From: Tubiluchus corallicola
Lineage: Eukaryota > Priapulida > Priapulimorpha > Priapulimorphida > Tubiluchidae
Direction: 5' to 3'
Assembly: GCA_030141605.1 (NCBI GenBank)
Contig: JAQGDQ010000359.1
Location: 1 to 62,000 of the forward strand
Length of the DNA: 62,000 bases
Below, piece after piece: positions 13,501 through 26,396 of this stretch (position 1 is the first letter of the stretch; every line of letters starts with the position of its first letter). The position numbers were made by a program, and so were the translations under genes. The notes beneath the pieces were generated by a model. The model did no database searches. It saw only the letters and a list, made by a program, of their open reading frames with translations, and had not been told where the DNA came from.

Positions 13501-16500
13501 ATAGAGTCGGATTTTTAATCCTCCATTTTGAAACAAGATGGTGACATGAAACTTTATAAGAATATACTAGAGAGAATTGTGCATCGACTGAAGGAAAATT
13601 GCAGCCTAATTAAAATAATGTTAGAAAATGAATATGTTTAATAAAATACAGTTCAAGTTGCTTTATGAATTTTTTTCAAGTGGAGAAATGTCATAAATAG
13701 TGGTATCATGCTTTGACAGTTTGAGAAGTGCTGTTTTTATAAAATCATGTCATAGTGGTTTTAGTATTGAAAGTTTTGTGTAGCTTTTATTTACCATTTG
13801 TTGCACGTGTGTTAAACTAGGCGATTTTAGATGAACCCGCCGATGCTAACGGATATCCAATAATGGGTGCACACTCCCCGGAGCAACGCACGGGCCCAAG
13901 TAAAATCCTTCGACCAGCTCCTGTGCCCCCTGGCGGTGACACCGATACTACGGTTTGTTTAACGCATCCTTCGAAATCTTTTCATTCTAGTACTGATCGT
14001 GTAACATACTAACAACCTCCCTTTTTTCCGGTTAGTTTTTTATTTCTTTTTTATTTATTTCTTATTTAGTTTTTACCTGCAGCTTTCCATCTCTAACATG
14101 TCACTTATCTACTTCAGAAAATATTGACATAATATAATAGGTGTTCCAATATTAATGTGTTAAATTATTGTACACTACTAAATAAAAAAAATTAACAAAG
14201 TTTTTAAGTAGGTTTAGCAAATCTTAGCTTACATTGTTTACATTCTTAACATCCAAAGAATATTCCACTATTAAAAGTCCACCATTTGTAGTTTGCCTTT
14301 GCTATGTGACTTCTGGTATAATGAGAAATAAAATATGTCAGTGTTGTTAAACCAGAATTAAGTATTATGCTGATTTAACACAGGGATTACTGAAACACTT
14401 TGTACGATGCTGTTCAAATTAATGCCATAAGTAATATATTTTTCTGTCTCAGCCATTCAACAGCAAGAAAGGACAATATTACAGTTAGTTAATGACCAAA
14501 CGCATCTTATTGTTGCTGTTGACCATGATTTTGGGTATGCTGAAATAGCTGATGTATTTTTCACTAGTAGTTATTTATTTTACTTTCTTGCTATTTGAAG
14601 GGTCTTACAAAACAGCCGGGCTTGGAGGAGGAAGATATTGATGAAGAGTTTGCTCAAGAAATGGACAGCATGAACAACAATAGCGATGACGAAATCAGAC
14701 CTGACTCACCACACCCGGCTGCACCCCACCAAGCTGCTAAGGGCTTGCCATGGACACCAAAAATAAGGTGTGTTAACTTTCTGAACACAAACATGATTAG
14801 CTGTGTTTTATGATTTGTATATTACATTGCCCTTTATTTGAAAGTGTTTTTGCCAAGATCCAGTTTTGCAAACCTAGAGAGGTGGCCTAATTTCCTTGTT
14901 TACCGAGAATGCATGCTTGATTTGTTTTGTTTGTTTGTCGTCACAAATTAGTTAATTTTTAGCCGTGCATTTCTCATCAAGGTTTTTTTAATCACATAGA
15001 AAATGTTTCAACAAATTTATTGTTAAGATATTTTGGTCTAGGGAGTCTGGTTAGATACTGATCTTGTCTCATTAATCACAAATATAAATCCCTGCTCTAA
15101 GCCTGTATTTTTATAAGCTGATACATTGGTCTAATGTAGGTGACCAAATAATAGCAAAAGATTTTTAAATGTTTAATAATTCCGAGAAATTTATTTTGTG
15201 CCAATAAAACTGCTAAAGTATAACAGATTTCTTTCATGATTAGAATGATGTGGATGTTTCTTTATAGCAGCTGTGGTATTTTCATCCAGCGTGTGCTCTG
15301 ATCTAACGTTAAGCAAATAAGATACCTGAAATTTTTTTGGGTTACTCTCTATTAATCCTTTGGCTATTATTACTAGCCTCGGAAAATTTTACACCAGAAA
15401 AAATGAGTTATAGTACCATTAAAAGTTCTTACTTTTTGTAAAGTAAATTAGATTATATTGGATTGGGAGTAGACTAGATCGCATCATATCTGATCAAATT
15501 AAACAGATTACATCAGAGCTCTGGTCGTTGCAAACTCCAAAAGAGCGCCGCAACACATGTTGTGAGAACAGAGATATAGCCATTTAACGTGGTACTAACA
15601 ACAATTTAGAATGACTTCTGGAAATTTGTTAACCTGAGGCAATTGGTTTATTTCCATTCAGGTACTAACCTAGAAGCAAACGCATCAAAACTTTGTAAGC
15701 TAAATTACGAAAAAAAACTTAGAATTGTTGTAGAATACAACTCCAAACTACATGCATTTTCAAAGTAATCAGAGATTCTGCTATTTTGCGATGCAGGCAG
15801 AGGGACCTGGATGCCTTTTTGGACTACACACGTGACAAATTTGTAGGATTTCAAGTTCAAGGTGATCGCACGTCACTCGCTGGACTTCCGCAACCAATTC
15901 ACGAGGGAATCAAAGTTTTGAAAGAAGTGAGTTAGTTATTCGCTTAATTTGTACTATATTTCCAAATGAGCTTTCTAGCTACTGACTATACTCTTGCAAT
16001 GCTCAACTTTCAACAAACGTGCCTTTTAATGTTATATCATTTTTCAGCATCTTTACATCTCATTAGCGGAAATCCAAGTGAAGAGAGAAGAGGACATAGC
16101 CAAGCACCCACTTTCCATGGTATCTGATTGCAGTAAATTATAAAATTTCATATTGCACTGTCTTGATATCAATTGTTAATTACAAAATAGCTGATTTCAA
16201 ATTCTAATTTTAGTCATCTTCAATTTGTAATGATAGAGTTGAAAATATGAAGTTCACATTAAATTTTACAGGCAGAAAAGGAATTTCCTAGCAATCCAGT
16301 GGAGTTGCTGTACATAGGAATGCTTCCATGTTTGCCGCAGTACATGGTACAATTTTTGCTACAAAATTTTGAATTTGTTATATCTACTAGTATTTCACGA
16401 ATTCTAAATTTGAATAAAGTAAGAAAGGCAAAATTATGAAATTTTGCATGGCAAGATACTATCCAATCCACCAACAGAAATGGAGACATTTTTTTATAAC

Positions 16501-19500
16501 CATACTAGCTATGCTTATTTTTGTCATGTATTCTGGATGGTCTACGTAGCTAATTTTATTTTCAGTTGAACTTTCTGTTGAATTTAAATAGCCAACTAAA
16601 CTGCTTAACAATATCACTTCATTACTCTCATCAGTTAAACTGCATTTATTATTAGTTGCTCAAGACAAAAACAACGAAGAAAATTGAATATCGCTATTTT
16701 TTTATTTTGAAAATGCCACTTTTTCTGTTTTGTACACACTGTAGTAATTACTGTCGATTTTGTTTTGAATGCTGCAGATCTCTAGATCTTTATACAATGA
16801 TCTCTAGAGCACTTACTATTTAAACGACTGTATATATATTGATACAGTAACATAGTGTTACATTCTGAAACAGGCAAAAATTCTCTGCTACTCGCCTGTT
16901 GAAAAACTCCTCCATTTTTTATTCTAAATGGAAATTTGTAATCCAATTTAAAGCGCGAAAGGTAATGCTGAAGCGCGAAAGCATTAATACTGAATTAGAA
17001 AGTCTGAAAAATTTTGTACCTCCACTGCGACTGAAATCCAAGACCTTCTGCTTTCCAGACAGCTAGATAAGCTAGCAAATTTGTGCAAAACAAACATAAA
17101 TTGGAATTAGTAGAGGGAACTGAGGCATACAGTTGCTCATTTTGCATTAAACGACCTGTGGGGGGCCGGTTTCACAAAACCGTTACTAACTTAAAAACCT
17201 TGCATTCTATAGTAAGTCCATGCTGGGCATACTTCCTTGGCTGCTGGACAGATATGTAATAGTGAATAACTGATTGATTTATTGATTTGATTTGATTTGA
17301 TCTTAGGTATTCAATTTATATGACTTGTGGATCAAATTACAATTTTCTATTGATGCACTTCCTTACCATAAGAAAAAAATAAGTTGAATAGGTACAAAAT
17401 GTTTCATGTATTTAGTGTTTCATACTTGTCATTTATAAAAAATTAACCAAAAATGGCAGTGAAAGATTTCCAAATTGCTGCAAATGTAAACTGTGACATT
17501 TTGTCATTGTTTGTTTGTTTGTTTGTTTTAACTTTGAAGACAAACTTTCTCTTTTTTCTGGTCTGTAGATTGCACTCTTGAAAATTCTGCTTGCGGCTGC
17601 ACCAACATCTAAAGCAAAGACCGATTCCATCAATATAATGGCTGATGTTTTGCCTGAAGAAATGCCGTAAGTTGTGTTCACAATTACAACTTGTTACTTA
17701 TGATTCCCTTTTGTTAAAATATACTGTGTTCAGTCAATAGTGATAGTTTGCACTGGCTTAGCTGAATACCTTGTGTATATAGTTATGCAGTCACTTATTG
17801 TAACTCGTCAGCCTTGTAATTTAGTGCAGATTTGTGCATGTTGTATGTAAGTGATTTACCTGACAATTTGAATTCAGTCCTTATCAAGTTATACGCTAAT
17901 GATGTTACACTGTTTGTAACTTCTGATTGTAGCCCAAATCTTCGTCAAGCCCATTGTTGACCCGTACAGAATGGGTTACCAGATCACAGCTCGCCATTGC
18001 CGCTCACAAGTGTGTTCACATGGAATGTTCACGTGATCCTATGCAGTGATCCTATGCAGTAATCCTATGCAGTGATCCTATGCAGTGATCCTATGCAGTG
18101 ATCCTATGCAGTGATCCTATGCAGTGATCCTATGCAGTGATCCTATGCAGTGATCCTATGCAGTGATTCTATGCAGTGATCCTATGCAGTGATCCTATGC
18201 AGTGATCCTATGCAGTGATCCTATGCAGTGATCCTATGCAGTGATCCTATGCAGTGATTCTATGCAGTGATCCTATGCCTACCTAAATGGAGCGCAAAAA
18301 CACCCCAAGCGTGTTTATTAAGTTATATCATTTTGCCATGATGCTGCCAGTATCTATCCTCTTCTGTGTTTAAATGATTATCAATTTACTATAAGTAGAT
18401 GTTATTTGATCTCTTGTGCATCAGTTACTTGCTTTATAACATTAATTACAATGCAGTGAAGTGTGTTTTCACTTGTACTCTCCAGAGAAAGTAAACAAAT
18501 GCTAAATTTTTTATAGTACCTGTTAGCTGGCTTTGAAATTTACAGTTGTGAAAAAAATGGTCTCTGTTAAGTAAAGTGACGTAATTCACTAAATAAAAAC
18601 ATACTTTCTGGCAAGTTTTCATATGTAAACCAGCAAAGTAGTCAAAAATATGACGTAGGTCTAGTGACCAACAGAAGCAGTACGGTAACGTTTCTTCTGT
18701 ATTTATGCACTGTCCGTTGTCGGCATTCATGTGGATTACCTTATGTTTATTGTATTAGAAGGTTTGATTACTTGAAACTACAGCCTGTTGAAACCAGACA
18801 TTTTATTTTTGATATGAAAATGCTTTTCAAAATTTGTTCATGGCTTACTTATTATTAAGCTTTAATGATTTGTTCTTATGTGCGTTTAGTCTCGGTTTAA
18901 GGACCCATAGTTAGAAGTTATATAAAACTATTGTTGTATTGAAGTTTTTAAATCCTCGTTTTGCAAACAGGGTAATAGATACGTAGAATAGTTTGTCGTC
19001 AGACATTGTTAATGCCAATTACAACTTAAGTTCTTTTTCTTTTAAACTATTCAAATTTGATTTTAATGGTTTTGTAAATTTAATAGCAATAACTGATTAA
19101 TGCGGGACAGTGTAGGTGGATTCATGCTTTTTGATTTTTCCCCATCCTCATACATTAACAAATTATCTTAAGTGTTTAACAATCTTATTTGTGAAAACAT
19201 TGAATTGTGTTTCCAAATAATCTAATCTAATCTACAGCAATCATATTACTTTCAGGATGACTGTGTTACAGTCAATGAAACTAGGCATAGACGTGAACAG
19301 ACATAAGGAGATCATAGTAAAAGCTATTTCATCAATCTTGCTGTTATTGTTGAAACACTTCAAGATCAATCATATTTATCAGGTGGGTTCAGACATGATG
19401 TTAATTAAAACACTTACATATTTCTTGAACAAGGAAATCTTTCCAGCACTCAAAAAAGACCGTCAACAGTAAAAGAACTACAAATATACATACGCGCTAT

Positions 19501-22500
19501 AAGATGCTATAAGTTTTTTTCATTTCTGTCACGATTTTTTGAATTTATTATAAATGTTGATTCAGTTTGAATTTTGAAAGAAAATTTATTTATTATAGCA
19601 ATTTGAGTTGCCTTGCTTGAGTTCAATATGCATATGTATCTAGCAGTAATCTTGAGATTTGTATGCACACTAATTTGCAATTTTTGTTTTCTAATTTAAA
19701 TTCCATGTGTCATTTAGAGATCTAGAAGTTTCTGAAGGTTGATACATAGAAACATTGCAACCTTGACGTGAATTTATCCACTTATTGTATACATGATTAA
19801 CAGAGATACTGAATGATGGTCTTAGGCAGTGCAACTTAAGTTTGGCAACATTGAGCCTCGTTAGTAAATGAACAGGTGATAGCGGGAAAATGTTAATTGG
19901 CAATTTCGTTTGTCATGTACTGCCTTGGGCTATTTTTGAATGTGGCTGAGATGCTTCTGCTAGTTCATTGCCTCACTTCAGAGCATGATCTTTGATAATA
20001 AACTGTAATTGTCTCGCCACGATCATCTACAGTGAGTAGGCTGTGTTGTTTGCTGCATTTTGGTTGCAGTGTACCGTACTGTATAAAGAAATGAAATATC
20101 AAACGAAAATTAAATTTTTACCCACAGATGTCAGTTAACATACTGTAACAACATTACTGGCTCCAGCTCGCCAGACAGTAAAGTATTTTTCTTTGCTTCC
20201 AGTTTGAGTTTATGAGTCAGCACCTCGTGTTTGCTAACTGCATCCCATTAGTACTAAAGTTTTTCAACCAGAATATAATGGCTTACATCACGGCTAAAAA
20301 CACGTAAGTTGCTTGTGTTCTACTTACACTTTGAATGTGCAACAAATGGTTACAAATATGAATGTTTCAAATGCTATGGGTGCACAGAGTTGTCACTCTA
20401 TATCCTTTATATCAGAATTTATACTTTATATCAGAATTTAAATCAGCTTAAATTTAAGTTTTAACATTCTTGAAAGTCCAACACATACTGCTCTGAGTCA
20501 CATTCTTATCTTGTGTTTCACGATAAAGGTGTCTCGCCTCTTCTGATGAAATAGCAAACTAAAATAGCAGGAGACGAGAAGCCCCCATTTCTGATTGTTT
20601 TTTAACTGACTTTAAAAAGTAATGCTATTTCTTGTAATTTAATTGAACTGAATGTGATAATCTTAAATAGCTTGAGAGAAAAGGCCATACTTTTGGTTTA
20701 AAGTTTTTGATATTAACTAATCTTTCAAATAATCATACTACTGCGAAAAAGAAAGAACGGGAAATATGGACTTCGTTTCTGTAGTTCATGTAAACTTTAT
20801 GTTTTGCTAATATTTAATCTTAATTAGCATAACAGTTGCATCTTTACAACGACTTTTTATCTCGTCCAGTTCTCTTGAGAGAAATGCAGTTCCTCATCTT
20901 CTCATGTCTCGAAATAAACAAAAAATTATCGTCTCGCAGACCCGTAGCTCACAACAGCACTTTTTACATTCTAGCATTTCTGTCATCGACTTTCCACGCT
21001 GTGTCATCGGGGATCAGCCAGAGCTGACAGCAGATGGGTTAGAAGCTGGTGACAGTGTGGTGTATTGCTGGCGAAATCTCTACTCCTGTATTAACCTGCT
21101 ACGAATACTCAACAAGCTTACCAAATGGAAACATTCACGCACAATGGTACGGTACATTTTGGCACAGGCACTTCTGAACCATATCCTGCCATCAAGGTTG
21201 AATTTCCCAAAGCCTGGGATTGAACTACCAACATGTTATTATTATTCATTGTGGTTTTTGAAAGATGATTACATTGCACAATTGTGCAAAAAAAAGTTTT
21301 GTAGTACTGCGAATGGCTAAATTCAAGATAAAAGTTATATACAATTTTAGAGTTTTAGTGAGTCTCCCTGGAAAACAACGTATAACTTTTTAGAACTTTA
21401 TTTTTCAGAATAGTTAAACACCTGAAAATGTTTAAATTACTTGTTAAGAGACTTGATTTATTGCTGTTCAAATGAAATGAGATGCTGAAATTAATCTGTC
21501 GTAAATACAATTTTTTTATGAATATATAATTAAATTGATACCTAAGAAGTTGCTATTTCCTGGTATGACATTATACCAGTGGAAGTATTTTGTGCTGTGC
21601 TGCAAGAAATGTACAAACAAGACTTGTAGTCTCCAAATTGGCTACAGCAGGTGTCTTTACCATCACCATAAAAGTGTTCACGCCCAGTGTAAGCACCTGT
21701 ATTGTTCACTGTAAACATATGTGTAATTGTACCTGTAGTTGCTGTACGTAATTCAACTAGTATCTATTAATTTACGTTAAAAGGTTTTGATTAAAATTTT
21801 TGATGATTTCTTAATAAAAAAATGTGTGCCTTAATACATTTTAATAGCACAGTGCTTGAACTAGTGCAACACTTCACGGAAACTTTGACGCATCTCTGAC
21901 AAACTTAATTCCTAAAAAATTCATGACTTTGCAGACAGGTATTCCTTTTTATTCTAAGATGGCACCTTCTATTTTCAGATGTTAGTAGTGTTTAAATCAG
22001 CACCTATTCTAAAGAGAACACTCAAGGTCAAACATGCAATGATGCAGCTGTATGTACTAAAACTGCTCAAGGCACAGACGAAGTACCTAGGCCGTCAGTG
22101 GAGGAAGAGCAATATGAAAACAATGTCAGCTATCTATCAAAAAGTCAGACATCGACTAAACGATGACTGGGCTTTTGGGAATGGTGGGTTCTTGTTGTTT
22201 AAATTTGACGTTTTTTAAAATACTACAAGTTAGTTGTTTCATACTCCTTTAATATGAAGCTAGCGGGTACCCTTTAAGTGTTAGGCTATTAAAACCGATA
22301 GTCTTAACATTCTCCTAAATTTTATTATTCTTAAACTTTATTCTTGGACAGGTGTGTCCTTGTCCATAAATACTCCTAAGCTTTATTATTCCTAAACTTA
22401 ATTCACGAACATGTATGTCCTTGTCCGTAAACACTCCTGAGGTTTGTTACTCCTAAACTTTAATTCATTGTCAGATATGTCCTGTCCCTAAAAAATCAGT

Positions 22501-23058
22501 TTCTGATTATTACAGATGGAAGCATACATGTTAATCATTGTTTTGCCTATGTGACTGCGCTCTAAAGTTGCTGGCAAATAATGTTTAAGCATCATGTCAA
22601 ATCTATATCCATTTTTGTAATGCAAGAAGTGTCCGCTATTAACAAAACATACAATGCAAAACAGTCAGTTCCTCATAGACTATGAACCAACCATTGATTT
22701 TCACTTAAAGCTCTTTGAATGTAAGTTAGTGTGGCAGAATATTATTGGAAAAAAGTTTTAAGTAAGCTGACGGAAACTTGAAATCAGTTGCTTTGTTTCA
22801 GATGTGGATGCACGACCTTGGGACTTTCAGGCAGAAGAGTGTGCACTTCGTGCTTGTGTTGACCGGTTCAACAACCGTCGATATGGAACAGGAAACAGTG
22901 GAATGGATCCGGATTTTGAACCAGTGGACAACAATCTGCAGAGCGTGCTTGGCAAGCCGGTGGATCTCGGTCCAGAGTTCAAGACGAAATGGGAAGTATG
23001 GGTGGAAAAAGAAGTTCTCAGTCGAAATATTCGCTGGGAGCAGTTGCTGCAGCAATAA
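5105..23058 (+). CDS. STRIP1: Striatin-interacting protein 1/2 (STRIPAK core subunit), 19 coding exons visible, N-terminal exon missing
   Basis: STRIP proteins are cytoplasmic scaffolds of the STRIPAK PP2A phosphatase-kinase complex. They bridge striatin/PP2A to Mob4 and GCK kinases and affect actin and cell shape. Joined exons: 5105-5174, 5829-5903, 6447-6578, 7792-7912, 8670-8845, 9409-9536, 10103-10195, 11567-11665, 13821-13952, 14601-14767, 15797-15926, 16048-16119, 16272-16346, 17569-17666, 19256-19382, 20203-20303, 20975-21146, 21979-22183, 22802-23058. All junctions are GT-AG with matching phases, giving 809 codons plus the frame-end stop TAA. Recognisable blocks include [77 protein letters not shown] and [20 protein letters not shown]. 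These match human STRIP1/2 (about 840 aa) nearly end to end (N1221 and DUF3402 regions). The exon at 13821 and the start of the next are acidic, low-complexity linker unlike the human sequence. The initiating exon is not identified. STRIP1 versus STRIP2 cannot be told; a single ancestral gene is likely. Confidence 0.95.
5904..7791. other. STRIP introns between visible exons 2 and 4, with a (TA)16 microsatellite
   Basis: The exon at 6447-6578 is the only coding sequence here. The rest is AT-rich intron. A pure TA run of 16 units lies at 7505-7536, downstream of an A-rich, repeat-poor stretch. I see no other gene. Confidence 0.6.
7505..7536. repeat. (TA)16 microsatellite
   Basis: An uninterrupted TA dinucleotide run in an intron of the STRIP gene, directly visible in the sequence. 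Confidence 0.95.
10637..10892. mobile_element. 256-bp non-autonomous hAT-like MITE with perfect 8-bp target duplication
   Basis: The left end reads CAAGGTGAGCAGAGTC and the right end is its inverted copy, GACTCTGCTCACCTTTG, with 15 matching bases in a row. The element is flanked on both sides by ATACAGAG (10629-10636 and 10893-10900), a perfect 8-bp direct repeat. Terminal inverted repeats plus an 8-bp duplication are the signature of hAT transposons. There is no coding capacity. It sits in the STRIP intron between exons 10103-10195 and 11567-11665. Confidence 0.85.
11666..13820. other. 2.2-kb STRIP intron with a degenerate repeat family near 13310-13610
   Basis: This is mostly featureless AT-rich intron. 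A phrase of the type AATATACTAGAGAGAATT followed by CATCGACTGA recurs three times in diverged form (near 13321, 13473 and 13559), each followed by related text around GATTTTTAATCC or ATGATGG/AAGATGG. An open frame at 13127-13333 just before it resembles no family I know and need not be a gene. Confidence 0.5.
17845..19237 (+). mobile_element. Decayed LINE remnant inside a STRIP intron, interrupted by a tandem array
   Basis: At 17845-17945 the plus strand reads a reverse transcriptase motif C region (SDLPDNL ... LYANDVTLF, a YADDV motif with Asp changed to Asn). At 18960-19090 it reads a typical LINE C-terminal stretch ([11 protein letters not shown] ... FKLFKF) with a stop. The piece closes with short tail repeats of TCTAA at about 19216-19235, a common 3' end form for LINEs. 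The 13-bp tandem array at 18033-18279 lies between the two coding remnants. The element is dead. Confidence 0.6.
18033..18279 (+). repeat. 13-bp tandem array, 19 copies of GTGATCCTATGCA
   Basis: The unit repeats 19 times in exact 13-bp register over 247 bp. Copy 3 reads GTAATCC and copies 11 and 18 read GTGATTC. All others are identical apart from the final base of the last copy. The shared variant seven units apart hints that a block of seven units was duplicated. It lies in the intron before STRIP exon 19256-19382. Confidence 0.95.
22313..22493 (+). repeat. Three diverged tandem copies of a 61-bp unit
   Basis: Copies start at 22313, 22374 and 22435, each beginning TCCTRA and containing TATGTCCT or TGTGTCCTTGTCC followed by an A-rich end. 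Similarity is clear by eye but imperfect. They lie in the last STRIP intron. Confidence 0.75.
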
Positions 23059-24329
23059 CAGTTAATTAAAACTTAGCTATAACATATTCTAATTTATGTG
23101 GTATCCAATAGTCATTTAAATAATTATTGTACAGAAACAAATATACTCTCAGTGACTTGACTTTCTTATCATTTGTATTAAAGTCATTATGGTTATATGA
23201 AATTGAATATTAGTGTGCAAAAATCGTTTACTAAGTTTACATATAGAAAGTGTTAATTATTACTAGCCACAGTATTAATAACTTGACATTTACTTCGGGT
23301 AGCAAATGTTTAGGCTGCAAACTTGGCACTCAAAAAGAAACAATATTTAGCTAATCCATAGTCATTTCTACCAGAGAAAGTCATTGCTATACCAAAACTG
23401 TCTTAAAAATTATACAATTGACAAATAAACTATTTCTTATTCTCAAAGAAATATGGACTGGCATTACTGCTGTACAATTGTACTACTTCATAATGTTAAT
23501 CATATCATTGTCACAATTTTTTTTTAATTTCAGTCACTCGTGTGAATCAACTGACCTTATGTGTATTAAACAAACTGTTCTCTACAGTTACTTATGCTTC
23601 AGCTGTATACAGATTTTTGTGCACAAAATCACTTTCTTCTATGTAATGTAAATTTTCTTAGGTTATTCTGCATTGACAGAAATTCCACATTATTAGTTGT
23701 TCTTATGTCATTTATAAATGTATACATTGTACAGAGGTGATGTAAAAAAGCAGTAAACAAATGAATAGTGTCTTTAACGTTTATTTACAAAGTTAAAATA
23801 ACAACCTTTTAAATAAACAAAATTTTACAAACATTGCTTTTGAATGTTGTGACTAAAAGGCCATTTAATAGTTTAAAACATAAATACTAATCTAAAAACA
23901 CCCACAATATGAAGGATTGGTTGTCGTTACAAATAATACAAAGAACTATACCATAATAATCAACAAGGAAACACATTTATAAATAATACCGTGACTTTAA
24001 TATCCCTGATTGTTGCATGCTAGTTAAAAGCTAGTTTGCCATTAACGCAGTAAAGCATGCCTATGATATGATTTCAAATAGGCCCACCCACTAACTGCTG
24101 CTGTCACATTAAATAAGAGGGTAGCTCTTACTATGTAGACAAACAGATAACTCTGTTTAGAAAAGTTTCAAAACCACACAGCCATTTTTTTCAATGCTTA
24201 AACAAGGGTATTTGATATAAAGTTGTTTAATGTCATATCAAGACCATGATCAACATTCCAGGAAAGTGACGCTCTTCTTGACTACAAAAATATCACAGTA
24301 AGCAAGCACATCCTGACAATTGAAAAACG
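23059..24329. other. Tail-to-tail 3' UTR region of STRIP (+) and TAPT1 (-)
   Basis: There is no coding sequence here. Candidate plus-strand polyadenylation signals for STRIP are ATTAAA at 23177-23182 and AATAAA at 23424-23429. For TAPT1 a minus-strand AATAAA is read from TTTATT at 23780-23785, about 545 nt past its stop. The two transcripts therefore probably end without overlap. Confidence 0.6.
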
Positions 24330-26396
24330 TTAGTTGGATACTGCTGACACAAGTGGGTTGCGCTTACGAGTCAACCCTTCGTAACCGCATTTGTTACTGT
24401 TGCCAATTCTAATGCTTTCCATCACTTTTGGACCCCTCTCCGCATTCAACATCTCTTCGTTCAAGCATGCACTGCTGATGCTGATGTTGCTATTTACAGT
24501 CTTTACTGGCTGTACAAACCTTGTACTATGTCCGGCATAGCGATCCGATTCTTTAAAGTTCATAGCGCTTTGAGTTTTTCTGACTTTATGGGTACGCATG
24601 GCCGGCTCTGACTGCTGAGCTGCCAGTTTTTCCTGCGACGCTTTGTGTTCCACAACAATTTCTTTTGACCATCCCAACAAAAAGATGTTTATTAAAATTT
24701 TCAGTGACAATAAGCACAAGTAGCCTAAGACAAGCAAAACCACATCTATACAACTGTTTACTTTTACCGTTTGGCTAACAATTCTCACAACCAAAACACT
24801 CAGTGGAAAAGGGATAAATCCCATGCGGCGCGACATCAAATCGCTGTTGTCCGTAAATGAGGATTTTTGACGACTAGTGGTCATATCATAAGCTAGACTG
24901 GTTTTAAATTCGCCGTAGACTCTTGCAGGAATCTCATTAAATTTAGTGATGAAGGCGTGCTTCAGCCAGTCTACAATGAACTCTGCCAGAAGCACGAATA
25001 TCATGTCGGGAACAAGGACCCAAAAATGTTCCGAATTCCAGGAAAACTCTGTCATATTCCGGAACAATACGATGAACAGCAGGACAATATAGTGAAATCG
25101 TTCACGTATGTCTGCGCAGGACATTTGAAACAAGTTGTTCTTCTCGAACCGCTTGAAGACGCTGCCTTTGATTTCCACAAAATTGTTCGACATCATAATC
25201 GTCAACAAGGATTTGTTATGCGAATTGAATGCAACATTGAGAGTAGTTGCTTGCAGGAGGACTAACATGGCATGAAACGAAACATATACAACAGCCAAAG
25301 CGAAATGAGGAATGATGCCTACCCTCTCTCGCTTGCGCCCAGCCGGCTCCATAGCAGTCCAGAAGAGGGCATCGAGAATATCCTGGCCAAATGAGCTAAA
25401 GAGTTTGTCTGCTATTTCAAGCATGTTAAAAAATATGTAGAGTTTAATAACTGCTTGTCCCCGTACCATATGATAAAACACTGACACATCTATATACTCC
25501 ATAATATAAATACAAATTATGAACAAAGCCAGTTTTAAAAAATCACACATTTCTGATGACTGCAACCAACACCCAGGTCTTCCTTGAAATAGGCTGAGAA
25601 AAAGGTGAAACACTGCAAACAATACTCTGAGAGGAAGAAAAGTGAACATGTACAAAAATGCATCGGCACATTGCAGGAAACCAAAGAAAATTAATTTTTC
25701 CAATTCCCGAGGAATCTTCATAAAGGTGTAGACACGTTTGCGCTTTGCTGTAAATGTTTCTTTATTCTTTTCTAAGAGATAATCATGGCTAATTTCTGAC
25801 TGGATATACTTAAAAAACGAAATGCCTGTTAATAGCACTTTTGGTGACCTTTCATCTTCCTCTTCGTCTTGGTCTTCTTTTTCACTGGCTTCTTCTACAA
25901 TTTCGTTATGGTGGACGTTACTTAGACAAGACGGCAAGCCATCTACAGAAGTATTCTCATGTTGTTCAAGAATGGGCGCATCTGACTGACATAGACGTGG
26001 ACTGAATGGTGGTACGCCATCTTGGTGATAATCTTGAATTTGCAATGATTCGTCACCTGAAATATTTCAAAATTAATTAACTTAGCCAAACTGCAACTAA
26101 AAATAAATACAGATCGAAGTACCACTTTTCCTTTATCTAATGCTAAAATTAATGGAAACGTGCGATGCTGTAGAAACGTGGATATAAGTATTGTCATGTT
26201 CCAAGTCAAAAATGTATAGTTCAGGTCTTTGAAGCATAGCCCAAGTGCTGCACTCACCCAAAGTTTCAGGTGTTAAAGTCGCACAACTGTCTATATTCAT
26301 AATTAGAGGTCTAGACTTCATTTCCCTTTCAGTTCTGTGAAGAAATTTTTCCAGTCTAGCTTGCGTACTGGCTTCGTTTTTCAAGTTCACGTTCAT
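24330..26396 (-). CDS. TAPT1: TAPT1, transmembrane anterior posterior transformation protein 1
   Basis: TAPT1 is a conserved multi-pass membrane protein. It is linked to ciliogenesis, axial patterning and skeletal disease in vertebrates (the yeast relative is Emp65). Two coding exons: 26396-26258 (ATG, 46 codons plus one base) and 26056-24330, joined by a GT-AG intron of about 200 bp in phase 1; total 621 aa against about 570 in human. The N-terminus is an acidic low-complexity region. It is followed by KETFTAKRKRVYTFMKIPRELEKLIFFGF, split here as KETFTAKRKRVYTF and MKIPRELEKLIFFGF. Next come several hydrophobic helices and the very conserved FSSFGQDILDALFWTA, TTLNVAFNSHNKSLLTIMMS and NNFVEIKGSVFKRFEKNNLF, then KHAFITKFNEI and RRMGFIPFPL. 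The soluble C-tail is divergent. Human TAPT1 is split into many exons; here nearly all of it is one exon, so introns were lost or it passed through an RNA copy. Confidence 0.96.

Noticed and set aside
17161-17280. GGGGCCGGTTTCACAAA-type sequence resembling a known transposon end
   Set aside because: I found no inverted partner nearby, so no element can be delimited.
18033-18279. Regular 13-bp repeats considered as a CRISPR-like array
   Set aside because: The repeats are head to tail without spacers, in a eukaryotic intron; it is a simple tandem repeat.
21180-21245. Minus-strand B-box-like AGTTCAATCCC suggesting a tRNA or SINE
   Set aside because: No A box or cloverleaf could be found at the right distance.
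24957-25265. 102-codon plus-strand open frame
   Set aside because: It is the reverse shadow of the highly conserved TAPT1 membrane region.
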